Of a stretch of 40,386 nucleotides of DNA, positions 17,024 through 25,523 are shown piece after piece. The stretch lies in the NCBI GenBank assembly GCA_001796355.1, contig MGMG01000015.1, forward strand, positions 1-40,386. The letters run 5' to 3'. Both the position numbers and the translations under genes were made by a program. This DNA comes from Chloroflexi bacterium GWB2_54_36. GTDB taxonomy: Bacteria > Chloroflexota > Anaerolineae > Anaerolineales > Anaerolineaceae. Each line of letters starts with the position of its first letter. The first letter of the stretch is position 1. The notes under the pieces were generated by a model. It was not told where the DNA came from. It worked only from the letters and a program-made list of their open reading frames with translations, and did no database searches.

Positions 17024-19519
17024 TTACTGGCCGATAATCTTTGGGAACCAATACCACAACACATCGGAAGCAGGTTTACCGTGAATTGAGGCTGAGGTAT
17101 CTTGCAAGGCTGCAGGTGGGTAATAACCAACCGAAACGACGCCATTGATCCAGGGACGGGTGATCATGGCGTTGAATGCGGCATTGTAAATGTCTGCCTG
17201 TTCCTGCAGGTCAACTTGAACTTCAGGCAGATCGGGGGTAGGTTGATTGAGCAAGTCAAAAGGCAGGCATTGGTCCGAGATTTGAACGCAGCCGCTGGCT
17301 GCTCCATTAGCTGAAGGGTAGTCCAGCGCCAGGATAACGGGTATCCCGGTTTCCTCAACGACAGGCAAGATATTCGTATCCAACAAGGTGGCAAAGGATT
17401 CCTGCAACTCGGCCTCGGTTGGATCATTGACCTCTGTCAACCGGGCATTGAACACGATATAGAGGGCATCAAATTGGTCTAAACCTTCTGGCAGCGGCGC
17501 GGCTGGAAAGGGGTAGGGGAGCGCCCAGGCAATTTGACCGGCGTAGCGGCCGCGGATTTCTGTAACCAGACTCTGCCAGCGTTCCCCTGCATCTTCAGGC
17601 ACGCCTGAAGGCTCGACATTTGGCAGCATACCGTCAGGCAGTGCTGGTGTGACGTCCGGACCGCCCAGGATGAGCATGGAGGCTTGGGTTTGAGCCGCCA
17701 GGTCGGCGTGATGCAGCGCAAAGGTGCGGTAGCTGCTGAACCATGTCTCCCACCAACCGGCATCCGGGATGGCCTCGTTCCAAATGCCATTTGCCAGCAT
17801 GTCTGCCTGAAGGCGCGGGAAAATTGCTGATTGCATTCCCGATTGACTAGCATTTTGAATGGCTGCAGTGGTATCCGTCCACAGGGCGTCGCGCCCGGCG
17901 ACCGGTTCCAAGACCGGAGGATTTGCCCGGGTATAGCTCCAGGTCGGGGTGAAAATTACCCAGTTCGCGCCAAGAGATTTTACATTTTGTAACCCATTCG
18001 CAAAATACGGCTGCCAGACCGGACTGTAATTTGGGTTGAACTCGACACCTGCGAAGAAATTGGGTCCAACAGCGGTTATTTCAGGCGCGATTATGGTGGT
18101 CGAATTGGTGAAAGCGGACCAATTGGCCCAGGAACTGATAGTATCCTGAACGTTTTGGCCTTCCGCGGTGAGCGTGATGGTTTTTCCCTGGCTGGACAAA
18201 TCGTGCGTGCTGCCGTCGTCGGCAACGCTGCACTGATCGTTGCGGCAGTAGCGGTATTTTAGTTCACTAAAAAAGTCTAGCGGGCCATTGAGCACGTATA
18301 ACCACTGATTATTGCCCAACGGCCACATCGGAATTGGCGCTGTCCAACCAAAGGGATTAAATTGGATGGACACAATCTCCTCTGGCAAAGTGTCTGGCGG
18401 CGCAGTTACGGTAAAGGTTACCGGCGCGTGGGTGCCAATCTTCCAGCTTTCGATTATGTCTGTTACCGTCAGATCTCCGTCTGGCACGATCAATTGGCGG
18501 GTGCGGAAGGACCCATCGGCATAATGCTCGGAATTCCAGAAACCATCTCCCAGGGAGTATTTATAGCGTAAATCCAACCCGGTTGGCAATTCCAGGGTCA
18601 GGGAGTAGATGTCCTCGGCAATGGATGGCATAATCGGCGCGCGGGATGCAATCACGCTCATGCCGCCATCCAGGTCAGCGAAAGTGTTGCCAAGCGCATA
18701 ACTGGAACCAACCAGCCGCAGCGGCAAGCCTTTGACTTCACCGGCTGGGATTTGTGCCACGAAAGTCACTTTAACCAACTTTGCCATTTCCACGAACAAA
18801 GGCGCCGGCGTTGTAGCGTTCTCCGCAACTACCGCGCCTTGTTGAAAGGTCTTGAAAAGACCATCCAGGCTGGCGGCGACCAGGTTGTGCGTTCCGGGGA
18901 TTAAACCTTCCAGCAGGAAAGAACCATCGGAGGCGGTAAAGGTTTGGCTTCCACCTGCGGTCACCAGCGCTGAAGGGATGGGAGTGTTGGTTGCAGCGTC
19001 GATCACCTGCCCGGTGATCCGACCGGTAGGCCCGGCATAATGTGCATCCGTCCATCCGGCAACGATATCCTCCACAACCGATGGTCCATCCACCTGGAAC
19101 ATGCGGTAACGGACTTGCTGCCCGTCGGCAGTGTATTCCACTGCAGTCTGTTCACCGGTACGGATGTAGCGGTATTTGACCAGCGAACCAAGCGCGATCG
19201 GGATATTGATTTCGAAGTGATTTTCGCCAGAAGGTGTCATCTCATAGCGTTTTGGATTGAGCGCCAGGCCAGTTACTTCATCCAGAATTTCCAGGGTGAC
19301 AGTTTCCACGTAGGGGTTAGCTGGAACCAGCGCGCGAAAGGTGATCGTGCCAAGCGCTGATTTTGCATCCGGCTGGACTGGCGGCTCGGCTGGAGTTTCT
19401 TTTTGAAAACCGGGCAAGTTAATTCCGCCTGTGCATCCCGCGGCCAGACTTGTTAGTACCATTACAGTTATGAACAACAAAAAGAGCTTTTGGATACGAT
19501 GATTTTCTCTGAAGTTCAT
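17024..19519 (-). CDS. Large multi-domain lipoprotein with starch-binding-like repeats and a C-terminal TIM-barrel-like region
   Basis: An 831-residue secreted lipoprotein with lipobox LAAGC (Cys29). Three related beta modules follow, at about residues 54-155, 245-360 and 367-470. Each holds a (V/L)KYRY or LRYKY strand typical of CBM20-type starch-binding folds and ends in a similar signature (VVEDIVAGW, VTDIIESW, VQDTISSW). Between the first and second sits a carboxypeptidase-regulatory-like domain (GRITGQVIDAATNTPIPSA, about 167-245). Residues ~485-831 resemble a glycoside hydrolase TIM barrel (FAGVEFNPNYSPVWQ; LGANWVIFTPTWSYT; SMLILGGPDVTP). Catalytic acids cannot be assigned. A cell-surface glycan-binding or -cleaving role is inferred. 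GAGG precedes the ATG. Confidence 0.82.
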   Translation of the reverse strand: MNFRENHRIQKLFLLFITVMVLTSLAAGCTGGINLPGFQKETPAEPPVQPDAKSALGTITFRALVPANPYVETVTLEILDEVTGLALNPKRYEMTPSGENHFEINIPIALGSLVKYRYIRTGEQTAVEYTADGQQVRYRMFQVDGPSVVEDIVAGWTDAHYAGPTGRITGQVIDAATNTPIPSALVTAGGSQTFTASDGSFLLEGLIPGTHNLVAASLDGLFKTFQQGAVVAENATTPAPLFVEMAKLVKVTFVAQIPAGEVKGLPLRLVGSSYALGNTFADLDGGMSVIASRAPIMPSIAEDIYSLTLELPTGLDLRYKYSLGDGFWNSEHYADGSFRTRQLIVPDGDLTVTDIIESWKIGTHAPVTFTVTAPPDTLPEEIVSIQFNPFGWTAPIPMWPLGNNQWLYVLNGPLDFFSELKYRYCRNDQCSVADDGSTHDLSSQGKTITLTAEGQNVQDTISSWANWSAFTNSTTIIAPEITAVGPNFFAGVEFNPNYSPVWQPYFANGLQNVKSLGANWVIFTPTWSYTRANPPVLEPVAGRDALWTDTTAAIQNASQSGMQSAIFPRLQADMLANGIWNEAIPDAGWWETWFSSYRTFALHHADLAAQTQASMLILGGPDVTPALPDGMLPNVEPSGVPEDAGERWQSLVTEIRGRYAGQIAWALPYPFPAAPLPEGLDQFDALYIVFNARLTEVNDPTEAELQESFATLLDTNILPVVEETGIPVILALDYPSANGAASGCVQISDQCLPFDLLNQPTPDLPEVQVDLQEQADIYNAAFNAMITRPWINGVVSVGYYPPAALQDTSASIHGKPASDVLWYWFPKIIGQ

Positions 19520-19542
19520 CTTGTTGCCTCTTTGATAATGGC

Positions 19543-19579
19543 AAAAGAAAAACCCCCGTTATGAATGGGTCGACGAGGG
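19543..19579 (-). terminator. Intrinsic terminator after nusB
   Basis: On the minus strand CCCTCGT (19573-19579) can pair with ACGGGGG (19553-19559), with one G-U pair and a 13-base loop, followed by TTTTTCTTTT. The stem includes the nusB stop codon. Confidence 0.6.
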
Positions 19580-20023
19580 TGTGTCTCTTGAGGGGGCCGC
19601 GACAAATTTCTGCCGAATTTCCTGTTGGCGGTTGGCCAGGCTGCCTAATACGCCGTTCACAAAACGCGGCGTGCTATCAGCGCCAAAATACTTGGCCATC
19701 TCGATGGCTTCGTTGATCGCCACTTTAATCGGAGTTACGTCAGCAACTGCAAACTCCCACAACGCAATTCGCAAAATATTTCGGTCGATCACCGCGACCT
19801 GGTCCATCGGCCACTCGGGGGCGTGTTCTGCAATAAAATGATCCAGCGTAGCTGAGATCGGCAAAACGCCCATGATAATCTGCTGTGCGAATTCGACCAG
19901 GGCGGGATCAAGTTCGTCTTCTGCGAGGCGTTCTTGAAGCACTATTCCGGGTGGATGATTGGTCAAATCACATTCGTACAGGACCTGCAAGGCGATACTT
20001 CGTGCCTTGGTTCGCGGTTTCAT
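19559..20023 (-). CDS. nusB: Transcription antitermination factor NusB
   Basis: A 154-residue all-helical protein with the NusB pattern. It has ARSIALQVLYECDLT at the N-terminus, IAEHAPEWPMDQVAVIDRNI and RIALWEF in the centre, and VAINEAIEMAKYFG then RFVNGVLGSL near the C-terminus. NusB binds boxA RNA with NusE in rRNA antitermination. It lies 74 bases downstream of an Asp23 family gene, an order common in Gram-positive and Chloroflexota genomes, and is probably co-transcribed with it. There is no clear Shine-Dalgarno before ATG 20023. A terminator overlaps its stop codon. Confidence 0.95.
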   Translation of the reverse strand: MKPRTKARSIALQVLYECDLTNHPPGIVLQERLAEDELDPALVEFAQQIIMGVLPISATLDHFIAEHAPEWPMDQVAVIDRNILRIALWEFAVADVTPIKVAINEAIEMAKYFGADSTPRFVNGVLGSLANRQQEIRQKFVAAPSRDTPSSTHS

Positions 20024-20097
20024 ATGAATATTAGGCTTTATAAAGTTCCGTCGTTATGAGGACTGCAGAAAGCAGCTTTAAAACCTTCAAGCCGGGC

Positions 20098-20454
20098 TCA
20101 CGCTTCGGCTTGAGCGACATAGTCGATATCTTCTACGTGGACATTGACTCTGCCGACTTCCATGCCAACCATCTCGGAAATGGCGCGGGTGACCTGCGCC
20201 TGGATGCTGTGTCCAACTTCGCGCACGTTCAGATCGGGTTTGAGCACGACATAGACATCGGCATACGCCACGTTGCCTTCCACTGACACCTTGATGCCTT
20301 CGCTGGTGTTTTTATTAAAAAATCTTTCCACCTCGGTCGGGTTGGTTGCCAGTCGGCTGACGCCAGGGACGCTTAATACCGTCAACCTGACAATAGTGAC
20401 CAGCACTTCGGGCGCGATTGTGGTCTTTCCGGGTGGTCGGATTGGGTCGGTCAT
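20098..20454 (-). CDS. Asp23/Gls24 family protein
   Basis: A 118-residue protein with the Asp23 family core: TTIAPEVLVTIVRLTVLSVP, a GVSRLA segment, VYVVLKPDLNVREVGHSIQA and TRAISEMVGMEVGRVNVHVE followed by DI. Members are involved in cell-envelope homeostasis or interact with lipid-synthesis proteins; the specific role here is unknown. GGAGG stands five bases before ATG 20454. It is the first gene of the asp23-nusB transcript and has a TATAAT about 40 bases upstream. Confidence 0.92.
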   Translation of the reverse strand: MTDPIRPPGKTTIAPEVLVTIVRLTVLSVPGVSRLATNPTEVERFFNKNTSEGIKVSVEGNVAYADVYVVLKPDLNVREVGHSIQAQVTRAISEMVGMEVGRVNVHVEDIDYVAQAEA

Positions 20455-20493
20455 GCATCCTCCAAATTGCTCAATGATCGCTCACTTTTTACC

Positions 20494-20499
20494 ATTATA
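20494..20499 (-). promoter_or_regulatory. -10 box for the asp23-nusB transcript
   Basis: TATAAT on the minus strand in GGGTTATAATGG, 39 bases before ATG 20454. The -35 region (TACACC at 17 bases) is poor, so the call rests on the -10 and the position. Confidence 0.45.
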
Positions 20500-20544
20500 A
20501 CCCACAAAATAATCATGGTGTAGCCAAAGAAAACCCATGATCAA

Positions 20545-21318
20545 TTATTTGGTTACTCGTTGGATGAAGGCCAGGGTGTCCCGGTAAATCTGGTTATGTT
20601 CTTTGCCAAGTAGAAGGGTATGTCCCGATTTCTCCAGCCAGACCAACCTTTTATCCTGGCTGCCCAGTTTATTCAAGATCACTTTTGCGCCATCAGGAGT
20701 GATGGTGCCATCCAGTTTACCCTGAAAGATTAATGCCGGTTGCCGGACAGAGTTTAACTCCTGCCGGACCTGCTGCTGCAGCCAAAAAAATTGCGCGACT
20801 GCTGGAATGGGTAAAACATTGTACCCTTGCCAGGGCAGGGTATCAGGAGGAGCAGCAGAGGATTCTTCGTGCAGGTAGTATTTCGGCCGGATTTTGACAA
20901 AAGGCGCTAGCAGCACTGCGCGCCATTGGCCGCTGACCTGAATTGCCGGCGCATATGTGACCACCCCGGCAATATCCGGGTACGTGCTGGCCAGATGCAG
21001 CGCCAGTAAGGCGCCCATCGATTCACCTCCGACCACAACCTTGCGCGTCCTCGTTTTCAAGGATTGGTAAGCCTGATCTGCGGTTTTAAGCCAGTCAGCC
21101 TTGTGCACGCTAAGAGCATCCTCGGGCCGCGTACCATGCCCTGGCAGCAGAGGGGCCATCACGCTGTAACCTGCCTGGTGGAGGAATTCTGCCAGCGGGC
21201 GTACCTCGACGGTCGTTGAGGTAAACCCGTGAAAAAGCAGTATGCCTGTGTCGCCTGATCCATTAAGCGAAAACGTGCCGCCGTCGAGCTGAGGATTTTC
21301 GAAGATGGGTCTGGTCAT
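20545..21318 (-). CDS. Alpha/beta hydrolase (carboxylesterase/monoacylglycerol lipase-like)
   Basis: A 257-residue hydrolase similar in layout to Est30-type carboxylesterases. It has the oxyanion loop LLFHGFTST (27-35), nucleophile Ser100 in GGESMG (97-102), the acid Asp in FQGKLDGTITP and the catalytic His in KSGHTLLLG. It has no signal peptide, so it is probably cytoplasmic. Substrates may be short-chain esters or monoacylglycerols; this is inference from the family. The start is ATG 21318, with no good Shine-Dalgarno. The MBL-fold gene lies 35 bases upstream on the same strand. Confidence 0.88.
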   Translation of the reverse strand: MTRPIFENPQLDGGTFSLNGSGDTGILLFHGFTSTTVEVRPLAEFLHQAGYSVMAPLLPGHGTRPEDALSVHKADWLKTADQAYQSLKTRTRKVVVGGESMGALLALHLASTYPDIAGVVTYAPAIQVSGQWRAVLLAPFVKIRPKYYLHEESSAAPPDTLPWQGYNVLPIPAVAQFFWLQQQVRQELNSVRQPALIFQGKLDGTITPDGAKVILNKLGSQDKRLVWLEKSGHTLLLGKEHNQIYRDTLAFIQRVTK

Positions 21319-21353
21319 GAAAGGGGACTTCCTAAATGTCTGACAACCTGAGA

Positions 21354-22001
21354 TTAAATGCGGAAATAGCTGTGTCCGCCGCAGATGTGGCGCGGTTTTA
21401 AGGCCATCTGACGTTCAAAGGCTTCTCTGGCTCGCACTTCGTCCCAGCAGTTCGGACCGTGCGCAGGGGAGGGGGCGTTGCGGCGTTTGATGATCGAATC
21501 GCCCGCGAACAGAATTTGGCGTTCAGGTTGGTAGAAAGACAGATGTCCTGGTGTGTGACCGGCTGAATCCAGTACTTGCAAACCGCCAAGGACAGGTAAT
21601 AATTGCCCTGGCTCGATAATCTGTTCAACCGGTACAGCGGCAGCCGTAAACAGGGGAAGAGCAACGCTAAATAGTAGCCAGTCGAAAGCGTTACGTGGTT
21701 TCAGCTCACGAGACATCCTGCCGCTGTGGATAGCGGCTGCTTCGGGTGCGCTGGCGGCAATCGGGCAGCGGTAAGTTTCGGATAATTGTTTTGCAGAGCC
21801 GTAGTGATCACCGTCAGCATGAGTGATCAGGATCAGGCTGAGCGCAGCTTGACGGTCCATGTTGGTGATCGTCCGGATAAGGGAACGCGAAAATATGGGC
21901 AGCCCCGCGTCGATCAGCGTGATCTGGCCGTTTTCTACGATCAGATACTGGTAGATCGATGCGTTGGAATGCATAAATACGCCAGGAATGATCTGCTGCA
22001 T
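21354..22001 (-). CDS. MBL-fold metallo-hydrolase
   Basis: A 215-residue metallo-beta-lactamase fold protein with LIDAGLP, the metal motif THADGDHYG (HxDxDH), HTPGHLSFY and FAGDSIIK, ending in GGHSYF. Glyoxalase II-like or lactonase-like members share this pattern, and the substrate is open. The frame can be opened from a TTG at 22058, but ATG 22001 starts at MQQIIPGV, where family members begin, and a perfect TATAAT lies six bases before it. The mRNA may thus be leaderless. The alpha/beta hydrolase gene follows after 35 bases and is probably co-transcribed. Confidence 0.85.
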   Translation of the reverse strand: MQQIIPGVFMHSNASIYQYLIVENGQITLIDAGLPIFSRSLIRTITNMDRQAALSLILITHADGDHYGSAKQLSETYRCPIAASAPEAAAIHSGRMSRELKPRNAFDWLLFSVALPLFTAAAVPVEQIIEPGQLLPVLGGLQVLDSAGHTPGHLSFYQPERQILFAGDSIIKRRNAPSPAHGPNCWDEVRAREAFERQMALKPRHICGGHSYFRI

Positions 22002-22007
22002 GGCTGA

Positions 22008-22013
22008 ATTATA
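22008..22013 (-). promoter_or_regulatory. -10 box six bases before the MBL-fold start codon
   Basis: TATAAT on the minus strand, then TCAGCC, then ATG 22001. If used as a -10 box, transcription would start at or next to the A of the ATG. The -35 match is weak (TTACTC at 17 bases). No Shine-Dalgarno is present. Confidence 0.45.
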
Positions 22014-22058
22014 GTTCAAGCCATTTATTGGAGTAATGGCTGGCAGGGGGAGGGGCAA

Positions 22059-22478
22059 TTCTATATATCGAATGTTCCTCTGATCTTTTCGCTCCTCATC
22101 ATGTAAATAATTGTGGAAATGATTGGAGAACGCCGCTACAGCCCATTTCTTCAGGCATTACCCGGGCAGGGGGATTAAAATATACGCAATAAACATTATG
22201 CTTTCGATAAGTACTATTATCGAAAGCATTCAGATATGCGCATAATGCCTCTTTGCAGAAGCCCCCCACCGAATAATTTCAAGTAATCAGCAAGACTATT
22301 TTTACTGATGCTTTTTCGGGCTTTTCTCTTGAAAAATTAAAATATTATTTCGCTAGAAAGATTTCGATGTGATTTAGATACCCGGTTCCCCTTCTTAAAA
22401 CCTTGATAATCTTTCAACCTGATCTCCTTCAAAAACATGAGTTGGCCAATACTATGTTAATTATTTTCTGACTTCCCA
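22059..22478. other. AT-rich intergenic stretch without a gene
   Basis: This non-coding stretch lies between the divergent MBL-fold and M50-like genes. It is clearly richer in A and T than its surroundings. I see no ORF with family features and no tRNA. The only clear structure is the palindrome at 22198-22229, and a promoter -10 for the M50-like gene follows it. Confidence 0.6.
22198..22229. repeat. Perfect 13-bp inverted repeat, candidate operator
   Basis: ATGCTTTCGATAA (22198-22210) and its exact reverse complement TTATCGAAAGCAT (22217-22229) flank the spacer GTACTA. No T-run follows on either strand, so it is not a typical intrinsic terminator. A second pair, CATTATGC (22194-22201) and GCATAATG (22240-22247), nests around it and overlaps the left arm by four bases. 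Confidence 0.6.
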
Positions 22479-22484
22479 TATAAT
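22479..22484 (+). promoter_or_regulatory. -10 box for the M50-like membrane protein gene
   Basis: TATAAT 54 bases before ATG 22538 in an AT-rich region. No convincing -35 is present. An AAGGA ribosome site follows at 22524-22528. Confidence 0.4.
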
Positions 22485-22537
22485 TAAGGTGCCTGCAACC
22501 AAAACAACATAGAATTTCGTACCAAGGATAACTGGCA

Positions 22538-23278
22538 ATGGACAGTCCTTTTTTATTCAAACCTGGAAAGCCGATTGTAACAGTCGGGCGTATCTTTGGC
22601 ACACCGCTGGCTTTTCAGGGATTCAGTTGGCTGCCGTTGAACCAGGTGTTTGTCTGGACGCTTTTTACCAGACAGGCCATGAAAGACCATGCTGATTGGA
22701 CTAGATGGCGGCATTTGCTGTTGGGCGGGCTGAAAATGATTGTCCTGCTTGGATCAGAATGGTGCCACAATATTGCCCATGCGGCCGTTGCTCGTGTGGT
22801 CGGACAGCCCGTCGATAGCATACGAATTATTGCTGGGATGCCGGTTCTACTCTACAAAGAACCGGAACACCCATCTGTTACCCCTCGTCAGCATATTCTC
22901 CGGTCGCTGGGCGGACCGCTATGCAACGCCGTCCTGCTGCTTGTTTCGAAGCTAATCCAGCAAATAACCCTTCCCAAATCCCCCGCCAGGGAAGTCGTGA
23001 ATGTCGCTGCTGGCATGAATACATTTATCACCTTCGCCTCGCTTACACCTGTTCCTGAGTTTGACGGCGGACCAATATTGAAGTGGTCATTGATTTCACA
23101 TGGATATTCACCTGAACGGGCAAGCCGGATATCTATTCGCGCAAATCGTTTGGTTGGGTCTGGTTTGTTAGGCGCATCTGCGGTTTCAATCAAAAACCGC
23201 AGATGGCTGCTCGCCCTGATCTTTTCTTTCCTGGGTGTTCTTTCTCTGACAGCCGGCTATGGCAGGATGAAGACTTAG
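22538..23278 (+). CDS. M50-like membrane protein with degenerate active site
   Basis: A 246-residue multi-helix membrane protein with the layout of site-2 protease relatives. The metal-site helix is SEWCHNIAHAAVARVVG (73-89), then SLGGPLCNAVLLL (123-135), then LTPVPEFDGGPIL (169-181), equivalent to the NxxPxxxLDGG motif. In active M50 enzymes the first motif is HExxH. Here it is HNIAH (77-81), so the catalytic Glu is Asn78, while both metal His and Asp176 remain. It may be a non-proteolytic homologue that binds metal or membrane partners. AAGGA is nine bases before the ATG. It follows a long AT-rich intergenic region and is not in an operon. Confidence 0.75.
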   Translation: MDSPFLFKPGKPIVTVGRIFGTPLAFQGFSWLPLNQVFVWTLFTRQAMKDHADWTRWRHLLLGGLKMIVLLGSEWCHNIAHAAVARVVGQPVDSIRIIAGMPVLLYKEPEHPSVTPRQHILRSLGGPLCNAVLLLVSKLIQQITLPKSPAREVVNVAAGMNTFITFASLTPVPEFDGGPILKWSLISHGYSPERASRISIRANRLVGSGLLGASAVSIKNRRWLLALIFSFLGVLSLTAGYGRMKT

Positions 23279-23346
23279 GATTATCCATTCTGGTGATGTC
23301 CAAGGTTGTTTTAACCGTAAATATTAACCTATACGAAATTTACGCC

Positions 23347-24468
23347 CTACCCTGCTAAGCTAATCCCAATTAATCGGCCTATTCCAAAGGTAATGGCGGC
23401 TGCCAACAGCCCAAAAATCATCATACGCGAGCCTGAATAGAGCACGGATCGGCCGGTGAAAAGCGTAATGGCGGTCCCGATCAGGAAAAGACCAATGGTG
23501 CTCAGGATGATGGCGACCAGAATCGCCTGATTACCCGTCAGAAAGATAAATGGCGCAACCGGGATGATCGCTCCAATGGCAAAAAGCACAAATGAGGTTA
23601 TGGCTGCTGTCCAGGCGGATCCCCCCAGTTCTTCAGGGTCGATTCCAAGTTCTTCGCGGGCCATGACATCCACGGCAGAATCGCGATTCGAAAGAATTTG
23701 CGCAGCCATTTGTCGAGCTTGATCGACCGGCGCCCCGCGCGCCTCATAAATTAATGCCAATTCTTCCGCTTCTTCCTCCGGCGCTTGATCGATTTCCTCG
23801 GTTTCAATTTTGATCTGGTTCGCGTACAGTTCACGCGAGGATTGCACCGACAGCCATTCACCCAACGCCATGGATGCTGCACCCGCCAACAACCCGGCCA
23901 TACCGGCGATCAATATACCCTTGTTATCGACGGCTGCGCCGGCTACGCCCATCACCAGGCTCAAGTTGCTCACCAGGCCATCGTTCGCGCCCAACACCGC
24001 TGCACGCAGCGCATTTCCCCCGGTTGACCGGTGGCGGCCTTCCATGAGTGCCAGCGAACTGCCTTCCATCCCGCCGTTGTTCGTTTTTTTAATTTGATCC
24101 AGGAGCATTCCGTGGGATTGCTCTTGCATGGCCATGCCACGCGCCATGCCGACCCGGGCATAGGATGCTACACCGGTTTTTTCTTTGGCTTGCAGGCTCG
24201 GCAATATTAGCTCAGGTCCAAGCTTGCGCGCCAGCCAGATTAACACTTTGGTGCGCCATTCCGGGACAAATGGCTTGAAGCCCACCCCCGCCTCAGTAAG
24301 CAGTTCTTCCCATTTCTCGGCATGTTTAATTTCAACGGCTGCCATCCGGTTGTACACCTCTGCAATGCGGGCATCTTTTTGCATTTCTGCCAACGAGCGG
24401 TATGTGAAAGCGCTGTTGCGCTCGTCTATGCGAAAGTTTTTGTACATATCAATAGTTTTTGAGTCCAT
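23347..24468 (-). CDS. Ferritin-like domain fused to VIT1/CCC1-type iron/manganese transporter
   Basis: A 373-residue fusion. Residues ~1-130 form a rubrerythrin/ferritin-like di-iron bundle with Glu16 (DERNSAFTY), EIKH (46-49) and EQSH (116-119). Residues ~150-373 are a VIT1/CCC1 transporter with LRAAVLGANDGLVSNLSLVMG and MALGEWLSVQSSRELY, and four to five membrane helices. This matches membrane-bound ferritin-type exporters such as MbfA, which export iron and limit iron/oxidative stress; that role is inferred. Frame opens at 24552, but ATG 24468 is chosen because GGAGGG precedes it and the ferritin domain begins there. It is divergent from the tyrosine recombinase gene. Confidence 0.9.
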   Translation of the reverse strand: MDSKTIDMYKNFRIDERNSAFTYRSLAEMQKDARIAEVYNRMAAVEIKHAEKWEELLTEAGVGFKPFVPEWRTKVLIWLARKLGPELILPSLQAKEKTGVASYARVGMARGMAMQEQSHGMLLDQIKKTNNGGMEGSSLALMEGRHRSTGGNALRAAVLGANDGLVSNLSLVMGVAGAAVDNKGILIAGMAGLLAGAASMALGEWLSVQSSRELYANQIKIETEEIDQAPEEEAEELALIYEARGAPVDQARQMAAQILSNRDSAVDVMAREELGIDPEELGGSAWTAAITSFVLFAIGAIIPVAPFIFLTGNQAILVAIILSTIGLFLIGTAITLFTGRSVLYSGSRMMIFGLLAAAITFGIGRLIGISLAG

Positions 24469-24527
24469 AATTTCCCTCCAGCGGTTATTGTACTCCCAAC
24501 CTTTGAACCGTCTGTCCTTCAATAATG

Positions 24528-24536
24528 TGCGATAAT
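24528..24536 (+). promoter_or_regulatory. Extended -10 box six bases before the tyrosine recombinase ATG
   Basis: TGC followed by GATAAT (24531-24536), then TTCTGT and ATG 24543. An extended -10 (TGnTATAAT type) with this spacing would start the RNA at the ATG. No Shine-Dalgarno is visible. Confidence 0.45.
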
Positions 24537-24542
24537 TTCTGT

Positions 24543-25523
24543 ATGCCACCATCCACCATCAGCCAGTCCATCACTGCCTACCTGGATAGCGTCCGCCTGT
24601 CGCGCAGTCTGAATACCTACCGGACTTACCGCAACGGGATGCAGGCCTTTGCGCTGGTCCTGAAATCAAATGGCATCGATTGCGATAAAGAAGCTATCAG
24701 CGCCCTGGCTGAAGATGCGATCGTCTGGTTTTCAGACGCGCTAAAAGATTTGGCACCCACCAGCGAGCGGCTGTATTTGACCGCAGCGACCAGTTTTTTT
24801 GAATATCTTGCCGCCGAGAATTTGGCGGCAATCAATCTGCCGCGTATACGCCTTTTGATCCGCCAACGCGCCAGGCGCCCCGGTATACGCTTGCCGCAAT
24901 TTCCGAACGACGATATCGAACAGGTGCTAAACCATATGCTTACGCTTGGTGAGCAGCCAGCCGGTGATGAGCTGCAGCATTTACGTGACCTGCGTGATCG
25001 GGCATTCCTGATCACCCTGGCAGATACCGGATTACGCGTGCACGAGGCCTGCAAACTGGTGCGCGGTGATCTCGATTGGAATGAACAGCGCGCCATCATT
25101 ATCGGCAAAGGCAACCGCGAGGACGTGGTGCGCTTTTCGGACCGCTCGATCCAGGCAATCAAACGCTACCTGCAAGCCCGCGCGCGCATCGATGGCGGAA
25201 GCGGGCGCGAACTGGTTCGGTTGCCGCTCTTTGCCCGCCACGACCGCGGCGCTGGCGCCAAAACCAAACCGATTACAACCACCACTGGCCGCAACATCGT
25301 TACCGAACGGGTTGCCCAGACGCTTGGCCCAGGCGCAGTAGGCACCATCACCCCGCATTCTTTTCGGCATTATTTTGTCACACGCGTGCTGCGCAGCTCT
25401 GGAAACCTTAAACTAGCCCAGGAACTGGCGCGCCATCGCAACATTGCTGTCACGCAGCGCTACGCTCACCTGTCCAACGATGAATTGGATCGCGGGTTTC
25501 GTGAAGCGATTGATAAGAAATAG
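24543..25523 (+). CDS. Tyrosine recombinase (XerC/D-like)
   Basis: A 326-residue site-specific recombinase with an N-terminal core-binding (SAM-like) domain (about residues 5-95) and a catalytic domain with the full set: Arg165 (DTGLRVHEA), Lys189 (IGKGNRE), His272 and Arg275 (HSFRHYF), His298 (ARHRN) and the nucleophile Tyr307 (QRYAHLS). It cuts and rejoins DNA through a 3'-phosphotyrosine. A segment of about 30 extra residues (GAGAKTKPITTTTGR area) sits before the HxxR box. It is not flanked by mobile genes, excisionase or obvious att repeats, so a housekeeping Xer-like or orphan role is as likely as an integrase. An alternative ATG at 24525 is possible. Confidence 0.92.
   Translation: MPPSTISQSITAYLDSVRLSRSLNTYRTYRNGMQAFALVLKSNGIDCDKEAISALAEDAIVWFSDALKDLAPTSERLYLTAATSFFEYLAAENLAAINLPRIRLLIRQRARRPGIRLPQFPNDDIEQVLNHMLTLGEQPAGDELQHLRDLRDRAFLITLADTGLRVHEACKLVRGDLDWNEQRAIIIGKGNREDVVRFSDRSIQAIKRYLQARARIDGGSGRELVRLPLFARHDRGAGAKTKPITTTTGRNIVTERVAQTLGPGAVGTITPHSFRHYFVTRVLRSSGNLKLAQELARHRNIAVTQRYAHLSNDELDRGFREAIDKK

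Noticed and set aside
22002..22058. TTG start for the MBL-fold protein
   Set aside because: It would add 19 Pro-rich residues before the usual family N-terminus and span the -10 box; no ribosome site supports it.
24543..25523. Integrated mobile element around the tyrosine recombinase
   Set aside because: No att-like direct repeats, excisionase, tRNA or phage genes are seen on either side.
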